Assembly (NCBI RefSeq): GCF_021887715.1
Contig: NZ_JAIQXX010000009.1
Span: 1 to 64,000 of the forward strand
DNA length: 64,000 nucleotides
Direction of reading: 5' to 3'
Source: Winogradskyella immobilis
GTDB taxonomy: Bacteria > Bacteroidota > Bacteroidia > Flavobacteriales > Flavobacteriaceae
In this document: positions 35,299 to 45,074 of the stretch, one piece after another
Layout: each line of letters begins with the position of its first letter
Numbering within the stretch: the first letter of the stretch is position 1
Notes under the pieces: model-generated
What the model saw: only the letters and a program-made list of their open reading frames with translations
Database searches by the model: none
What the model was told of the DNA's origin: nothing
Translations under genes and position numbers: made by a program

Positions 35299-36972
35299 TT
35301 ATTTTGAGTATTTTCTCTTTCTAAAATAATTAAAACCAAAACCAAAAACACCCAAGAGCACTAGTGGTAAAGCGATATTTAATAATTGCCAATTTAACTT
35401 GTTAGATTCAATTTTATCAGAATTTAAAAACGCAATTTCTATATTTTTGGATCGTATGTTTATAAGTCCGGTGTCATCTAAAAGGTAATTAACTGTATTG
35501 AGTAAAAACTCTTTATTACCATAAGTTCTACCTGTAAATTGATCAAATCCTAATTGAATCGGTCGGTTTCTGGACACTTCATTTTTTATAACATCCCCAT
35601 CAGAAATGACAACCATTTTTGTAGCACTGCCAGCTTCCTTAAAATTATTAACTTTAAAAGGCAAGATTCTATTTTTATATACAGAATTGAAACGACCTTC
35701 TAATAGCACGGCTAAGTTTTGTGGTGCTTTATTATAGCTATCTTCATCGGGCTGTTGTGTTACACTAGCTAAAGATACGGTTTGCAATGCTCCTTCTAAT
35801 TTAGAACGTCCAGAAGTTTGTAATAATACAGTTTTAGAAATATTATTTTTTAAGGTATCGATCTGACTGGCAAAATCAAATTTCACCAAATCAATATTGT
35901 TACTAATAGGGTTTTCTATATTGGCCGTAGCTAATGGCGAATATTGCCATTGTATAGGTTGAAATTGTGTGTTGTTACCTTCTCCAACAGCTAGAGTAAT
36001 AGGAGCGGAGTATAGATCTTTTACTAAATTTTGATTGATACGAACTCCATATTGAAAAAAGAAATCATTTAGGTTTAAATCTCTAGCAATGGTAACAGAA
36101 CTGCCTGAAGCATTATAGAGGCTATCTTTATCCATAACCATAGCTTCTGTGAGCCAAATACTCTTTCCACCATTCATGGTATATTGGTCGAGGACTAATT
36201 TTTCTTCTTCAGAGAAAGGTTTTGTCGGTTTTGCAGAAATTATAAGATCATATTTATTAAGGTCATTTAATGTCTTTTGAGGATTAGAAGCTACAGAATC
36301 TAACGTAAATGGTCCTATATTATAATAGGGTTGAATAGTAGTTAAGAAATCAGCTATATTAATGTCAGCTAATTGTCCATTTCCTTTTAATATGGCAATT
36401 TTTTTGCTTTTTTGTTTTGTTATTTTATTAAAGCCATCTGCAAAATGATATTCTAATTGTTGTATAGAATTTGCAATCTGTGTTTGTAAATCTGTTGTTA
36501 AACTCTTTTTAAATAAAGGAATCTTTTGCGTGTTTCCTTTATAACTGGCAAATGCCCAACCAAAAATAAGTTCTTGTGTTACTTTACCACTAGTTTTATT
36601 ACTATTGATATACGGTTCTAAACCACTTTTTCTTAATTCTTGTATGTTACGTTCGCGAGTAGTTTCGTCTTCTAGTGGATTTATATAGTTAACTTTTACA
36701 AGCGAATTTAATACTTGGAATTCTTCAATAAGCTGTTTGGTTTCGGTTTGGAGTAACCTAAACTCAGAAGGTAATTCACCTTCTAGAAACACATCAATAA
36801 TTAGTGGTGCTTCCACAGAATTTATAATGTCTTTTGTGGTTATAGAAAGCGTATAACGCTGATCTTTAGTTAAATCAAAACGTTTGTATATGGTATTGCT
36901 TATAAGATTTAAAATCACTAACCCTATAAGTGCAAATACAATGTGTTTTATATTAGTTTTGTTTTTCAGCAT
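35299..36972 (-). CDS. gldG: Gliding-motility ABC transporter component GldG
   Basis: GldG with GldF and the ATPase GldA forms an ABC-type complex first found in gliding of F. johnsoniae. The protein of about 557 residues has a start-proximal membrane helix (about 10-26), a long extracytoplasmic part with ABC_transp_aux-like sequence (RFDLTKDQRYTLSITTKDII, GKSIWLTEAMV) and a final membrane helix (LLNIALPLVLLGVFGFGFNYF) with a basic tail. The ATG at 36972 is preferred over an in-frame TTG 9 nt upstream. Its start overlaps the end of the small gene X by 20 bp, so the two are translationally coupled. gldA is not in the window. Confidence 0.92.
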   Translation of the reverse strand: MLKNKTNIKHIVFALIGLVILNLISNTIYKRFDLTKDQRYTLSITTKDIINSVEAPLIIDVFLEGELPSEFRLLQTETKQLIEEFQVLNSLVKVNYINPLEDETTRERNIQELRKSGLEPYINSNKTSGKVTQELIFGWAFASYKGNTQKIPLFKKSLTTDLQTQIANSIQQLEYHFADGFNKITKQKSKKIAILKGNGQLADINIADFLTTIQPYYNIGPFTLDSVASNPQKTLNDLNKYDLIISAKPTKPFSEEEKLVLDQYTMNGGKSIWLTEAMVMDKDSLYNASGSSVTIARDLNLNDFFFQYGVRINQNLVKDLYSAPITLAVGEGNNTQFQPIQWQYSPLATANIENPISNNIDLVKFDFASQIDTLKNNISKTVLLQTSGRSKLEGALQTVSLASVTQQPDEDSYNKAPQNLAVLLEGRFNSVYKNRILPFKVNNFKEAGSATKMVVISDGDVIKNEVSRNRPIQLGFDQFTGRTYGNKEFLLNTVNYLLDDTGLINIRSKNIEIAFLNSDKIESNKLNWQLLNIALPLVLLGVFGFGFNYFRKRKYSK

Positions 36973-37453
36973 CAAATACAATAGCTTCTTTATATGTTCT
37001 TAATTCGGTAGTTTTATTGTTTTTAAATGTAATTTCTATAACATCTTTTTCGTCAGTAAATGCGCCAGGTTCTATGCCAAGACTATAATTCCAACGGTTA
37101 GTATCACCAATTTTATTCGTATCATCCCAAGTCAGCCATTCTGCCTTTCCAAGTAGTATTTCAACCTCGGCTTTAGTCATTCCAATTAAAGTGTCACTTT
37201 CTATAGCATTATCAATCATTTCATAGCGTAAAGCAGGTTTTTCTACCCAAGTTTTAGCATTAAAATATTTTTGATGATGATAATTACTAACAATGTTTAT
37301 AAACGGATATGCTAGATAAAAATAAACTAAAGGTGTTAAGGCTAAACTAATGATAAAGGTTAACCATTTTCGTTTATCTACTGTTTTTAAAAATAAAAAG
37401 AGTAGTACAAAAACAACTAACATAAAAATAACAAGTAATGGAGTAATAATCAT
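36953..37453 (-). CDS. Membrane protein X between gldF and gldG, BamE/SmpA-like tail
   Basis: This 166-residue protein has two N-terminal membrane helices (about 4-22 and 31-52). A soluble part contains IGMTKAEVEILLGKAEWLTW, then NRWNYSLG and VIEITFKNNK. That order (a GMT-x-x-EV-x-x-LLG helix followed by beta strands) resembles the small SmpA/OmlA (BamE) fold, but there is no lipobox, so it is probably anchored in the inner membrane with the domain outside. It begins 1 bp after the gldF stop and overlaps gldG, so it is tightly co-translated with both. In F. johnsoniae, as I recall, gldF and gldG are directly adjacent. The function is unknown; a GldFG accessory is likely. Confidence 0.78.
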   Translation of the reverse strand: MIITPLLVIFMLVVFVLLFLFLKTVDKRKWLTFIISLALTPLVYFYLAYPFINIVSNYHHQKYFNAKTWVEKPALRYEMIDNAIESDTLIGMTKAEVEILLGKAEWLTWDDTNKIGDTNRWNYSLGIEPGAFTDEKDVIEITFKNNKTTELRTYKEAIVFDAEKQN

Positions 37454-37454
37454 G

Positions 37455-38177
37455 CTACGTCTTTTTTATATTTAATTTAGTAAGTAGAAGAAAGAAAAAT
37501 GCAATACTAATAAAATAGATAAGGTCTCTGGTATCTATAACACCACGACTCATGCTTTTAAAATGCGAAGCCATACCTAAAGATTCCAAATAAATAGTAT
37601 CTCCAAAAAAGTTATAATTAGCCAAGCCATCAAATCCAAAATAGAAAAAGAAACATATAAAAACGGCAATTATAAATGCTACAATTTGGTTGTCTGATAA
37701 TGTAGAAGTGAATATTCCAATAGCTGTATAAGCGCATATCAAAAATAACAAACCAAAATACGACCCAATAATGCTACCAATATCTAAGTTGCCTTCTGGG
37801 TTTCCTAATTTAGAAATAGTAAACACATATAGTAATGTAGGTATAACGGCAATAATTATAAGAATAAGAGCACCAAAATATTTACCCAATACAATTTGAA
37901 AATGCGAAATAGGTTTAGTAAGTAGCAGCTCTAAAGTGCCTTGTTTTTTTTCATCACTAAAGCTGCGCATTGTTACTGCAGGCACAAGAAAAATAAGAAT
38001 CCAAGGAGTTAATAAAAAGAAAGAGGATAAATCGGCATAACCGTTATCTAAAATATTAAACTCTCCTTTAAACAACCATAGAAATAAGCCATTAAGAACT
38101 AAGAAAACAGCAATAACCAAATAGCCAATTGGTGATGCAAAAAACGTATTTATTTCTTTTTTTAGTATAGCTAGCAT
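37455..38177 (-). CDS. gldF: Gliding-motility ABC transporter permease GldF
   Basis: The 240-residue inner-membrane permease has about six hydrophobic helices. Its opening, MLAILKKEINTFFASPIGYLVIAVFLVLNGLFLW, is typical of GldF and ABC-2 permeases. The conserved VPAVTMRSFSDEKKQGTLELLLTKP loop follows helix 2. It ends LLLTKLNIKK. It partners GldG and the ATPase GldA. It lies 50 bp after the ABM-domain gene on the same strand, with heptamer tandem repeats in between. Confidence 0.93.
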   Translation of the reverse strand: MLAILKKEINTFFASPIGYLVIAVFLVLNGLFLWLFKGEFNILDNGYADLSSFFLLTPWILIFLVPAVTMRSFSDEKKQGTLELLLTKPISHFQIVLGKYFGALILIIIAVIPTLLYVFTISKLGNPEGNLDIGSIIGSYFGLLFLICAYTAIGIFTSTLSDNQIVAFIIAVFICFFFYFGFDGLANYNFFGDTIYLESLGMASHFKSMSRGVIDTRDLIYFISIAFFFLLLTKLNIKKT

Positions 38178-38202
38178 TTATCTAGTTCAGTATTTTAAAT
38201 TT

Positions 38203-38233
38203 CTTATCACTTATCACTTATCACTTATCACTT
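38203..38233. repeat. Tandem heptamer repeat (CTTATCA, four copies)
   Basis: Four exact 7-bp copies plus a partial fifth unit span the stop codon of the ABM-domain gene. Read on the minus strand the unit is TGATAAG, so stop codons recur through the array. Copy-number change by slippage would not alter the protein. Confidence 0.85.
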
Positions 38234-38524
38234 GAGCGAAGCGACCTTGTCAACACTCCAAGCTTCAGGTTTTGCGTTAAATAAGGGCTTTGTCTTTGCC
38301 CAAACATTTTTAAAAACATCAGAATGTCTGTAATTATTTAAATCTGTTTCAGAGCGCCAATAACTATACGTAAAAAAAATATTTGTATTGTTTTGATCTC
38401 TGTATAATTCTAAAAATTGACAGCCTTCAAAATGTCTTATTTTTGTTTTATTGGCTTCAAAATTAGCTAAGAATTCTTCAGTTTTATCATCTCGAAAACT
38501 CATTTTTACAATTCTTACTAACAT
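38228..38524 (-). CDS. Antibiotic biosynthesis monooxygenase (ABM) domain protein
   Basis: The 98-residue protein has the ABM ferredoxin-like fold pattern: VRIVKMSFRDDKTEEFLANF, HFEGCQFLELYRDQNN, IFFTYSYWRSETDLNNYR and a C-terminal helix. The family includes small quinone-type monooxygenases and heme-degrading enzymes, but many members have no known reaction, and I see no heme-oxygenase Asn/Trp signature that would settle it. It lies between the SAM hydrolase gene (44 bp) and gldF (50 bp) on the same strand and is probably in one transcription unit with them. Its TGA stop lies inside the heptamer array. Confidence 0.82.
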   Translation of the reverse strand: MLVRIVKMSFRDDKTEEFLANFEANKTKIRHFEGCQFLELYRDQNNTNIFFTYSYWRSETDLNNYRHSDVFKNVWAKTKPLFNAKPEAWSVDKVASLK

Positions 38525-38568
38525 TTTTCAGTGTTTAAATTATAATTATCGTTGTCTTTTAGCATCGT

Positions 38569-39405
38569 TTAAACTTTATTGAAAGTTACGGTAACTGTAT
38601 CCATAGCTCTTAACCCCATTAGAGTAGATGCACTACCAACAGTAGCGCAATTACTTTTATAAACGGCAATCTCTAAATAACCAGAAGCATTAAATACAAC
38701 TAAACCTCGACCTTGGTCATTGCGTTTCTCTTCTGGTATTTCAAAATTTACAATTTCACTATACTTGGTATATATTTTTCTAAACTTATAATTGCGTGCA
38801 GAAATTTCGTAAGACCTTGTTTTCTGTATAGATTCAAAAAACTTCTGTTTAATATTAGTAATTACATTTCCGTAATTATCAATATAAATAACACTACCAA
38901 TAATTTGGTTTTGCTCGTCATTAACAAACGGTATTAAATTCTTTATAGGTTTTATGGTGTTAATAACTTTTCCGATGACTTCTAATGTTCCACCTCGAGC
39001 AATGTGGCATGCTACTTTTACAAACACATCAAGTACAGGAAAACTACTTTCAATTTTATCGTGGATATTAATCTCTACAATTTTTTCAGGAGCAATCTCT
39101 TGGCAAATCATACTCATAATACCATTGTTAGCGCAGATAAAGTAATGCTCATCTAACTTAATGGCAATATGCTTATTTTCAAGGTTTAACTCAGAATCTA
39201 TTCCTATTATATGTATAGTACCTTTAGGGAAACTACTGTATGCATTTAATATAATATATGCCGCTTCAGAAATATTAAAAGGAGATATTGAGTGCGAAAT
39301 ATCTACAATTCTAACATCAGAAAGCTCACTATATATAGATCCTTTTACGGCGCCAGCAAAGTGATCTTTCTCTCCAAAATCTGTGGTTAAAGTAATTATT
39401 GGCAT
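38569..39405 (-). CDS. SAM hydrolase (SAM hydroxide adenosyltransferase, DUF62 family)
   Basis: Members use water to split S-adenosylmethionine into adenosine and methionine; halogenase relatives use chloride or fluoride. The 278 residues show the signature TLTTDFGEKDHFAGAVKG, the segment VDISHSISPFNISEAAY, the DSEL motif and the C-terminal domain start DNYGNVITNI. The halogenase-specific loop is not recognisable, so the hydrolase role is favoured. It is divergent from the phoH-like gene (110 bp) and heads a minus-strand run through ABM, gldF, X and gldG. Confidence 0.9.
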   Translation of the reverse strand: MPIITLTTDFGEKDHFAGAVKGSIYSELSDVRIVDISHSISPFNISEAAYIILNAYSSFPKGTIHIIGIDSELNLENKHIAIKLDEHYFICANNGIMSMICQEIAPEKIVEINIHDKIESSFPVLDVFVKVACHIARGGTLEVIGKVINTIKPIKNLIPFVNDEQNQIIGSVIYIDNYGNVITNIKQKFFESIQKTRSYEISARNYKFRKIYTKYSEIVNFEIPEEKRNDQGRGLVVFNASGYLEIAVYKSNCATVGSASTLMGLRAMDTVTVTFNKV

Positions 39406-39451
39406 TAGCGAATTGTTAATATTTTTTTAAAATTCGATATTATAAAATTGT

Positions 39452-39459
39452 TAGATTTG
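39452..39459 (+). promoter_or_regulatory. Candidate -7 promoter box of the phoH-like gene
   Basis: TAGATTTG fits TAnnTTTG. The predicted leader is about 50 nt. No clear -33 element was found. Confidence 0.35.
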
Positions 39460-39515
39460 TTAAACACAAAACTAATAAAACTTAATAGATATATTCACTA
39501 AATCCTATGTAGCTT

Positions 39516-40469
39516 TTGAACGAACTTATCCTAGAACTTGAAGAAATTTCCCCGAAAGAATTTTTTGGTGCACAGAATGCCAATATAGTATTACTTAAAA
39601 AGTATTATCCTAAATTAAAAATCGTCGCTAGAGGCAATAAAATTAAAGCCTATGGTGATGAAGATTTGTTAGAAGAGTTTGATCTTCGGATGACAATGCT
39701 TATGAAACATTTTGGGAAGTATAATAAACTTGATGAAAATGTTATAGAACGTGTGCTAACAAGTCAAAGTAGCGACGATTATGCAACGTCTAAACAAAGT
39801 GGTGAAGTTATAGTACATGGAGTTGGAGGTAAACTGATAAAAGCGCAAACAGCTAACCAAAGAAAATTGGTGGAAAGCATGCGTAAAAACGATATGGTTT
39901 TTGCTATAGGACCTGCAGGAACAGGAAAAACCTATACTGGCGTAGCATTAGCTGTACAGGCATTAAAAAACAAAGAAGTTAAACGAATTATACTAACGCG
40001 TCCTGCAGTTGAAGCTGGTGAAAATTTAGGGTTTTTACCTGGAGATTTAAAAGAAAAATTAGATCCGTATATGCAACCTTTATATGATGCATTACGCGAT
40101 ATGATTCCTGCTGAAAAATTGGAGAGCTATATCGAAAAAGGCGTGATTCAAATAGCACCTTTGGCTTTTATGCGTGGTAGAACATTGGATAATGCTTTTG
40201 TTATTTTAGATGAAGGACAGAATACAACGCACAATCAAATGAAGATGTTTTTGACTCGTATGGGTAAACATGCTAAATTTCTATTAACAGGAGATCCAGG
40301 TCAGATTGATTTACCAAGACGAACGATTTCTGGGTTAAAAGAAGCTTTGTTAGTATTGAAAAATGTAGAAGGTGTTGGCATGATCTTTTTGGACGATAAA
40401 GATGTGATTCGTCATAAATTGGTTAAGAAAATTATTGCAGCATATAAAGAAATAGAAAATAGAGATTAA
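39516..40469 (+). CDS. PhoH-like P-loop ATPase
   Basis: The 317-residue cytoplasmic protein has a short N-terminal KH-like part (about 1-95) and a PhoH ATPase domain. The Walker [12 protein letters not shown] sits near residue 133, followed by [16 protein letters not shown] (PhoH signature), a [11 protein letters not shown] Walker B and [12 protein letters not shown]. PhoH-like proteins are RNA-associated ATPases; the exact role is unsettled. Translation appears to start at TTG, as no ATG precedes the conserved N-terminus. purC follows after 14 bp, so they probably form an operon. Confidence 0.93.
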   Translation: MNELILELEEISPKEFFGAQNANIVLLKKYYPKLKIVARGNKIKAYGDEDLLEEFDLRMTMLMKHFGKYNKLDENVIERVLTSQSSDDYATSKQSGEVIVHGVGGKLIKAQTANQRKLVESMRKNDMVFAIGPAGTGKTYTGVALAVQALKNKEVKRIILTRPAVEAGENLGFLPGDLKEKLDPYMQPLYDALRDMIPAEKLESYIEKGVIQIAPLAFMRGRTLDNAFVILDEGQNTTHNQMKMFLTRMGKHAKFLLTGDPGQIDLPRRTISGLKEALLVLKNVEGVGMIFLDDKDVIRHKLVKKIIAAYKEIENRD

Positions 40470-40483
40470 GAGCGTATAGAGTT

Positions 40484-41434
40484 ATGAGTAATACTATAAT
40501 AGATAGTAATTTTAATTTTCCTAATCAAAAAAGTGTATATAAAGGTAAGGTACGTGCGGTTTATAATTTAGCTGATGATATGTTGGTTATGGTCGCTACA
40601 GATCGTTTAAGTGCTTTTGATGTAGTGATGCCTAAAGGTATTCCGTATAAAGGGCAAATCTTAAACCAGATAGCAACTCAGATGATGAAAGCTACCGAAG
40701 ATATAGTTCCTAATTGGTTATTAGCGACACCAGATCCTAATGTTGCTGTAGGTCATTTATGCGAGCCTTTTAAAGTAGAAATGGTGATTAGAGGTTATAT
40801 GTCTGGCCATGCAGCACGTGAATATAAATTAGGAAAACGCATGTTGTGTGGCGTATCTATGCCCGAAGGCATGAAAGAAAATGACAAATTTCCATCTCCA
40901 ATAATTACACCAGCGACAAAGGCTGAAATGGGTGACCATGATGAGGATATATCTAGAGAGGATATTTTAAGAAAAGGTATTGTATCTGAAGAAGATTATC
41001 TCATCTTAGAAGATTATACACGTAAATTATTTCAACGCGGCACTGAAATTGCGGCCAGTAGAGGTTTAATACTTGTAGATACTAAATATGAGTTTGGTAA
41101 AACTAAAAATGGGAAAATTGTATTAATTGATGAAATACACACGCCAGACTCTTCACGTTATTTCTATGCTGATGGATACCAAGAGCGTCAAGATAACGGA
41201 GAGGCACAAAAGCAACTCTCTAAAGAGTTTGTAAGACAATGGTTAATTTCTAATGGTTTTCAAGGTTTAGAAGGACAAACTGTACCTTTTATGTCTGATG
41301 ATTACATAGAATCTGTAAGTGAGCGTTATATTGAACTTTATGAAAATATTACAGGAGAAACTTTTGTAAAAGCGGATGTAACAGATATTCAAAATAGAAT
41401 TCAAAAAAACGTAGAAGCGTATTTGTCCAATTAA
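40484..41434 (+). CDS. purC: Phosphoribosylaminoimidazole-succinocarboxamide synthase
   Basis: PurC joins CAIR and aspartate in the eighth step of de novo purine synthesis. The 316-residue form is the longer version found in Bacteroidota and yeast-like PurC. It has [28 protein letters not shown] at the ATP site, the [17 protein letters not shown] segment and the [18 protein letters not shown] motif. It lies 14 bp behind the phoH-like gene. Its stop codon overlaps the convergent esterase stop by 4 bp with no terminator in between. Confidence 0.97.
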   Translation: MSNTIIDSNFNFPNQKSVYKGKVRAVYNLADDMLVMVATDRLSAFDVVMPKGIPYKGQILNQIATQMMKATEDIVPNWLLATPDPNVAVGHLCEPFKVEMVIRGYMSGHAAREYKLGKRMLCGVSMPEGMKENDKFPSPIITPATKAEMGDHDEDISREDILRKGIVSEEDYLILEDYTRKLFQRGTEIAASRGLILVDTKYEFGKTKNGKIVLIDEIHTPDSSRYFYADGYQERQDNGEAQKQLSKEFVRQWLISNGFQGLEGQTVPFMSDDYIESVSERYIELYENITGETFVKADVTDIQNRIQKNVEAYLSN

Positions 41435-42324
41435 AAACCTATAGTACGTTCTGTTTGTCGTTTAGCATCTTTTATAACATCATAATATAAAAAATCAACG
41501 ACTTCACTGACAGAACGATGCATTGGTATCCCAGACCAACTATGTGTACCTCCATGAATTGAAAACATGTAATAAGATTTGCCAAGACCTTTCAAACGAT
41601 CTGCAATAGCTCTAGACCCGTATAGAATCATATATCCATCTGATTCAGGAGAACAATAGTGATGTGCTGCTATATGATAAGGTACTAGATTATCATTGGT
41701 TCCATGAAATAATTGGGTAGGTATAGCTTTGTCTTTATCTATATATTTTAAAGTAGTTATAGCACCAGCCATACTAATAATACCAGCAAACTTAAAATCT
41801 TTAGGCAATATATTGTCGTTATATACATAAGCCAAATTTAATACTGCTTCACCACCAGCACTTGTGCCAGAAATTATTATTTTTTCAGGATTGATATTAA
41901 ACAGAGAATCGTTATCTATTAGATATTTTACAGCTAAGCTTAAATCTTCAGATGCAGTATTAAAAGCTTCAATCTTATTTTCTGTTTTTGTATTGCAGTC
42001 AAAACCGAGTTTCTTCATAATTAAGCGATAAGAAATGGATGCTACTGCATAACCACGCTCAGCAATTCGGTTAGCAAATTGTACAGAGTTAGCATCATCG
42101 CGTTGTCCACCAGAAAATCCGCCACCATGAACATAAACTAAAAGTGGAGTAGGTTCATTAATTAATGTTGGTTTATAAAAATCGAGTTGAAGACTGTCTT
42201 TTTTACTAAACGTATGATAAGTATGTGTTGTTTTTAAAACAGGAGAAACACTATCTAAATATCGAGTTTGTGCTAAACTAAACTGTAGTATAAAAAAAGC
42301 TATAAATAAGAGTTTTAACCTCAT
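41431..42324 (-). CDS. Exported alpha/beta-hydrolase (esterase/lipase-like)
   Basis: The 297-residue protein has a signal peptide ([19 protein letters not shown]). The esterase core has the oxyanion motif [10 protein letters not shown] (HGGG), ASISYRL, the nucleophile in [10 protein letters not shown], an Asp in [12 protein letters not shown] and a His in HGGTHSW. This fits the carboxylesterase / hormone-sensitive-lipase type in the periplasm or exported further; no sorting domain is seen. It follows the DUF1624 gene after 23 bp and may be co-transcribed, possibly acting on an acylated envelope molecule (inference). Confidence 0.88.
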   Translation of the reverse strand: MRLKLLFIAFFILQFSLAQTRYLDSVSPVLKTTHTYHTFSKKDSLQLDFYKPTLINEPTPLLVYVHGGGFSGGQRDDANSVQFANRIAERGYAVASISYRLIMKKLGFDCNTKTENKIEAFNTASEDLSLAVKYLIDNDSLFNINPEKIIISGTSAGGEAVLNLAYVYNDNILPKDFKFAGIISMAGAITTLKYIDKDKAIPTQLFHGTNDNLVPYHIAAHHYCSPESDGYMILYGSRAIADRLKGLGKSYYMFSIHGGTHSWSGIPMHRSVSEVVDFLYYDVIKDAKRQTERTIGF

Positions 42325-42347
42325 GTTTTTGTAATATGTCGAAACGA

Positions 42348-43442
42348 TTAGCGATTACCTTTCACGTTTTTAAATAAACGTCTTAAATGCGAATAAACAT
42401 AGGCATTTGTTTTAATATAATAAAATGAAATAAAACAAACCAGTATTAAGAAAAGGATAGCGCCAATGATAGCTTGCCATGGAGATAATGTTTTACCGAT
42501 AAGATAGCTTAAGCCAAAACCAGTAAAACTGCCATATATAATTATAAAATGTATAACGTATATAGATAATGTTTTTTGCCCAATTTTTAAAAGTAACGGA
42601 AACTTTATATAGCGTTCAAAACCATAGAAAAATGCAAAATATAAAAAAACGTTACCTAGACGTGTAAAGAGATAATTGTAATTAGCAGATTGATAGAGTA
42701 ATTCTATATTAGTGAGTTTATAAATTTCATTAAGTATAAATGAGGAATACTCTATAAGCACAAAACCAATAGTTGTTAAACTTAAGACTGTAAGTAATTT
42801 AAATCGTTTTTTATTAAGGTGCCAATAAAAACTAGTAGCTAAGTATGCACCAAAAGCCATATATCCAAACCAAGGTATAATTGTAAATATTGAACCATTA
42901 TTTTTTGAAATATAATTCGCGAAAACTAAAGGTATATTTTCTACGTTTAAATTTCTGTATAGGGGTTCAGAAAGAAATATGCCAATACCTAGTATTAATA
43001 TGCTTATAGAGAAGATTAAGCAATTTTTACGACACAAATAATATATTAAAACAATTATAATTAAGGATAACCCAATGCATTGTAAAACATCAATAACAAG
43101 AAAATAAGTATTAAACTCACCAATTAACCATGTAAAAAAAGGAATTCGTAAAAGATAACCTAAAGCAATAAGAACGATGCCTCTATTAATCCCTTTACGC
43201 ATGCGCATTTTTTCTTGCCCTTTTTCTTTAGCCTTTAATAATAGATATGTAAAGATTAATCCAGATATAGTGAAGAATGTTGGGGCGGTAATACCTCTAA
43301 AATAAGACCAAGTTTTAAATGCTATGTTAGACATGTCTCTATGCGTTTCCGCTAAAAGACTATCTATAAAATGACCTTGCAGCATCATTAATATGGCAAA
43401 TGCACGTACGGCATCAATAAAATAAAGGCGATTGGTGTTCAA
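42348..43442 (-). CDS. DUF1624/HGSNAT-like membrane acyltransferase
   Basis: The 364-residue protein has about ten hydrophobic helices. It starts RLYFIDAVRAFAILMMLQGHFIDSLL, the conserved opening of the DUF1624 / heparan-alpha-glucosaminide N-acetyltransferase-like group, with the His near residue 24 that is probably catalytic. TTG is the likely start codon. Such proteins move acyl groups across or within the membrane onto sugars, but no substrate is known here. The esterase gene 23 bp downstream may act on the same product. Confidence 0.8.
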   Translation of the reverse strand: MNTNRLYFIDAVRAFAILMMLQGHFIDSLLAETHRDMSNIAFKTWSYFRGITAPTFFTISGLIFTYLLLKAKEKGQEKMRMRKGINRGIVLIALGYLLRIPFFTWLIGEFNTYFLVIDVLQCIGLSLIIIVLIYYLCRKNCLIFSISILILGIGIFLSEPLYRNLNVENIPLVFANYISKNNGSIFTIIPWFGYMAFGAYLATSFYWHLNKKRFKLLTVLSLTTIGFVLIEYSSFILNEIYKLTNIELLYQSANYNYLFTRLGNVFLYFAFFYGFERYIKFPLLLKIGQKTLSIYVIHFIIIYGSFTGFGLSYLIGKTLSPWQAIIGAILFLILVCFISFYYIKTNAYVYSHLRRLFKNVKGNR

Positions 43443-43535
43443 AAACTATTAATTGAGCCTGCAATTTAAGAAAATTTTAACAATACTGTTTTTGCATATT
43501 ATATCTTATATTTAGGCTTTTAAATTTTTAAGATA

Positions 43536-44912
43536 TTGGAAACATTAGATAAAATTATTGCAGAGTTCTCATCATTAGCTTGGGGTTTACCATTATTAAT
43601 ATTGTTAATTGGTGGCGGTTTATACCTCTTAATTCGATCTCGGTTTCTACCATTTAGATATATTGGTCATGCCATAAGTATATTACGAGGCAAGTATGAT
43701 GATCCTAATGACCCTGGTCAAATTTCTCATTTTCAAGCTTTAACAACAGCATTGTCGGCTACAGTTGGTATGGGAAATATAGCAGGAGTTGCAGTGGCTA
43801 TTTCTATTGGTGGTCCTGGAGCTGTATTTTGGATGTGGGTTAGCGCAGTAATAGGTATGTCTACAAAGTTTTTTACATCAACTCTAGCCATTTTATATAG
43901 AGGAAAAGATAGTGCAGGCGAATTGCAAGGAGGCCCAATGTATTTTATAATGGAAGGCCTTGGTAAATCATGGAAACCATTAGCCGTATTTTTTAGTTTT
44001 GCAGGCCTAATCGGTGCATTGCCAGTATTTAACGTTAATCAATTAACACAAGCGTTAAATGATATTTTATTAATTCCTAATGGAGTAGAAGTAGGTTTAG
44101 GTTCTAATATTGTAATAGGTTTAATTCTAGTAGGTATAACGGCATTAGTTATTCTTGGAGGTATAAAACGTATTAGTTTAGTAGCTTGTCGGTTAGTGCC
44201 TAGTATGGTTTTGCTTTACTTTATTTTAGTGTTAATTATTCTTATTTCTAATAGTGATGTTCTATTAAAATATTTAAGCCTAATTTTTACAGATGCTTTT
44301 GCTGCTAATAATTTTAAAGGGGATCCTTTCTTAGGTGGTGTAATAGGAGCTTTAATTTTACACGGTATTAAACGTGGAGCGTTTTCAAATGAAGCAGGTA
44401 TTGGTACAGCACCAATGGCACACGGAGCGGCAAAGACAGATGAACCTGTAAGAGAAGGTTTAGTTGCAATGTTAGGTCCTGCAATAGATACATTAGTAGT
44501 TTGTACATTAACAGCTTTAGCGATTTTAGTTACTGGAGTATGGGAAACAACAGGAGATAATGGTGTAAGCTTAACTGCATCTGCTTTTGGAAGCGTTATG
44601 CCAACATATGGTAAATATGCTTTACTTATTTGTATCACAGTGTTTAGTATGAGCTCATTATTCTCATATTCATATTACGGAACTAAATGTATGTCTTTCT
44701 TATTTGGAGCTGATAAAAAAAAATACTACAATTACTTCTATATCCTTAGTATTTTAATTGGAGCAACAACATCACTAAGTATGATGATTAACCTTATTGA
44801 TGGAGTTTTTGCATTAATGGCTATACCTACTATGATAGCTACTATAGTTTTAGCTCCTAAAGTTATTACTGAGACGAAAGCATATGTTTCTAGATTAAAA
44901 TCTAATCCATAA
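43536..44912 (+). CDS. Sodium:alanine/glycine symporter (AGCS family)
   Basis: The 458-residue inner-membrane transporter has around eleven hydrophobic segments and clear family motifs: the GMGNIAGVAVAISIGGPGAVFWMW stretch, AGELQGGPMYFI, FSNEAGIGTAPMAHGAAKT and a final DGVFALMAIPTMIATIVLAPK. It imports alanine or glycine with sodium. It begins at TTG, since there is no ATG before the conserved N-terminus. It is probably monocistronic. The 162-bp gap after it carries a candidate promoter for the next gene. Confidence 0.94.
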   Translation: METLDKIIAEFSSLAWGLPLLILLIGGGLYLLIRSRFLPFRYIGHAISILRGKYDDPNDPGQISHFQALTTALSATVGMGNIAGVAVAISIGGPGAVFWMWVSAVIGMSTKFFTSTLAILYRGKDSAGELQGGPMYFIMEGLGKSWKPLAVFFSFAGLIGALPVFNVNQLTQALNDILLIPNGVEVGLGSNIVIGLILVGITALVILGGIKRISLVACRLVPSMVLLYFILVLIILISNSDVLLKYLSLIFTDAFAANNFKGDPFLGGVIGALILHGIKRGAFSNEAGIGTAPMAHGAAKTDEPVREGLVAMLGPAIDTLVVCTLTALAILVTGVWETTGDNGVSLTASAFGSVMPTYGKYALLICITVFSMSSLFSYSYYGTKCMSFLFGADKKKYYNYFYILSILIGATTSLSMMINLIDGVFALMAIPTMIATIVLAPKVITETKAYVSRLKSNP

Positions 44913-45043
44913 TGTTAGAAAAAATAGAGCTAAGTCATATTGTATATAGATTTAACATTTTAGATACTTAAAGCTAAACAATACTTTATCATTTTATAAT
45001 TATAAAACAGTGTTAAAATTAAAAAACACTATTGTATAACTTC

Positions 45044-45051
45044 TACTTTTG
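45044..45051 (+). promoter_or_regulatory. Candidate -7 promoter box of the TauE/SafE gene
   Basis: TACTTTTG fits TAnnTTTG and lies 23 bp before the ATG. The -33 element is not evident. Confidence 0.3.
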
Positions 45052-45074
45052 CCTTTCTCAAAAAAAAAGAATAG

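Noticed and set aside
38203-38233. CRISPR array
   Set aside because: The 7-bp units are contiguous with no spacers, and no cas genes are present; it is a simple tandem repeat.
44216-44638. 140-codon minus-strand open frame opposite the AGCS transporter gene
   Set aside because: It mirrors highly conserved transporter motifs and has no independent evidence.
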